This document shows, piece after piece, positions 35,023 through 35,967 of a stretch of 35,967 nt of DNA. The notes under the pieces were generated by a model, which was not told the origin of the DNA, searched no databases, and was given only the letters and a program-made list of their open reading frames with translations. A program made the position numbers and the translations under genes. Origin of the DNA: an uncultured Alteromonadaceae bacterium (lineage in GTDB: Bacteria > Pseudomonadota > Gammaproteobacteria > Enterobacterales > Alteromonadaceae); assembly GCA_913056495.1 (NCBI GenBank), contig CAJXMO010000033.1, forward strand, positions 1 to 35,967. Direction: 5' to 3'. The first letter of the stretch is position 1; each line of letters opens with the position of its first letter.

Positions 35023-35724
35023 ATGCTAATTTTAGGACTAGCTCTGGAAACAACGGGGCTTTCACACGAAACTGATGAAATTATTGAACTTGGTGCCGTT
35101 GCTTGGGACACCGAGCAAAACAAACCTGTTGCGATGATAAATCATCTAATACAGCAGCCGAAGAAAATGCCGTTGGAAGATATCATCGTCAAAATCACAG
35201 GCATTACCGAAAATGATCTCAATAATTTTGGTATTTCTGAGCAGAAAGCGATACAAGATTACGTTGAACTCGCCAATAAATGCGACTATGTAATAGCACA
35301 TAACGGTAATCAGTTTGACAAACAATTCATAGAAAAAGCGCTAACCAGACACGGCGAAAAACAACAGCATATATGGCTTGATTCTATGACAGATGTGCCC
35401 TACCAAACCGCCACAAGAAAACTAACTTACTTAGCTGCCGAGCATAAATTTTTAAACCCCTATAGCCATCGAGCACTATTTGACGTATTAACAATGCTTA
35501 AGGTTTGTAGCCATTATGACTGGAATGAGATCATCACCCGAGCAGCTTCACCGACAGTACAGGTTGTAGCAAAAGTTAGCAAAGAAGATCGACTATTAGC
35601 TAAAAAAGTTGGCTTTCGCTGGGATGCAAAAAATTACCAATGGGTTAAAGTTATGAAAGAGATGGACTTAGTTAAAACTGACTTTAATTTTGAGATAGAA
35701 GTAGAGACAATAACCCCGGGCTAA
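35023..35724 (+). CDS. DEDDh 3'-5' exonuclease-like protein with a substituted catalytic Asp
   Basis: A 233-residue protein of the DNA polymerase III epsilon/exonuclease fold. The ExoI motif reads LALETTGL instead of LDLETTGL: Ala7 (codon GCT) replaces the metal-binding Asp, while Glu9 remains. ExoII is intact (AHNGNQFDKQF, Asp99) and so is ExoIII (SHRALFD, His149 and Asp154). A C-terminal KKVGFRWDAKNYQW segment (about 194-207) resembles the DUF5710-like 'GArWDa..k.W' module linked to nucleic-acid enzymes. Loss of the equivalent Asp abolishes activity in known epsilon-type exonucleases, so this protein may bind DNA or RNA ends without cutting, or be recently inactivated. AAGGAC precedes the ATG. 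It follows the WYL gene by 276 bases. Confidence 0.85.
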   Translation: MLILGLALETTGLSHETDEIIELGAVAWDTEQNKPVAMINHLIQQPKKMPLEDIIVKITGITENDLNNFGISEQKAIQDYVELANKCDYVIAHNGNQFDKQFIEKALTRHGEKQQHIWLDSMTDVPYQTATRKLTYLAAEHKFLNPYSHRALFDVLTMLKVCSHYDWNEIITRAASPTVQVVAKVSKEDRLLAKKVGFRWDAKNYQWVKVMKEMDLVKTDFNFEIEVETITPG

Positions 35725-35734
35725 AAATTTCTAA

Positions 35735-35863
35735 CTAAAACCAGTGGATGTATGGTGCTTGGTAGTGTTCCCCGGAGGGCGAAGGTAGCAAAACCCGCCC
35801 CACTGGGTGTATAAAAATATAAAAATGTACGTTAAAATTCAACGGCTGTTAAAACGACATTAA
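35735..35863 (+). pseudogene. Remnant of the 3' end of a second WYL regulator gene
   Basis: Read in frame, this stretch aligns codon by codon with the last 44 codons of the intact WYL gene. KPVDVWCLVVF matches NLADVWRFVVF, then PPHWVYKNIKMYVKIQRLL matches SPNWVCK-KMHGKIGRLL with two extra codons, ending in TAA at 35861-35863. A TAG at 35786-35788 interrupts the frame and there is no 5' part. It begins just after the exonuclease stop codon, marking a duplication or replacement breakpoint. Confidence 0.75.
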
Positions 35864-35967
35864 GCTGTATTAGCTGAAAAGAATTTAGCTCAAATTCGTT
35901 TCCCATCTAATAATGTTTCACGCGGTGTTCTACCACAACACATTTTTCCCTGATGAGTTCGCTCATT

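Noticed and set aside
35864..35952. Open frame after the WYL remnant (AVLAEKNLAQIRFP...) up to a TGA
   Set aside because: About 29 codons without a start or recognisable family; too short to call, and the window ends soon after.

Overview
The window is chromosomal DNA from a low-GC, probably marine gammaproteobacterium of the Alteromonadales (an Alteromonas/Catenovulum-like relative). The placement is inferred from several blocks: dnaK-dnaJ, yggS-proC-yggT followed by a DUF4426 gene, yejL-yejM divergent from yejK, a LexA-box-controlled dinB, and several outer-membrane barrel proteins. No species name can be read from the sequence.

Layout. 1-2.5 kb: an ergothioneine pair (egtB then egtD, minus strand). 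2.7-3.0 kb: a 264-bp MITE with 18-bp inverted repeats inside flanking TA dinucleotides; a decayed end of the same family sits at 14-75 and supplies the egtD stop codon. 3.0-6.7 kb: a single-repeat voltage-gated ion channel, a GlsB/YeaQ membrane protein and a Cache-HAMP-PAS-GGDEF diguanylate cyclase. 6.8-8.0 kb: an M48 lipoprotein protease and a small membrane-anchored partner. 8.2-11.5 kb: dnaK-dnaJ with three hairpins between them. 11.7-18 kb: xthA, a CbiM-like membrane protein, proS, yggS, proC, yggT and DUF4426. 18.2-24.4 kb: two outer-membrane barrel proteins and a 1245-residue lipoprotein. 24.5-26.7 kb: dinB, a small exported peptide and tRNA-Pro(GGG). 26.8-31.5 kb: a divergent yejM, yejL, yejK, rnd and a small barrel protein.

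The accessory part begins after about 31.5 kb. A 1.1-kb gene-poor stretch carries two TTTGATGCAC direct repeats and a possible gene relic. It is followed by a plus-strand group: a short FtsZ-like GTPase with no C-terminal FtsA/ZipA-binding tail, a perfect 23-bp-arm palindrome, a WYL-type regulator, and a DEDDh exonuclease-like protein whose first catalytic Asp is Ala. Immediately after the exonuclease is a broken second copy of the 3' end of a WYL gene. This shows that regulator and effector cassettes have been duplicated or swapped here. FtsZ paralog + WYL regulator + possibly inactive nuclease is the best candidate for an undescribed system (phage conflict or division control). That function is inference from gene content and context.
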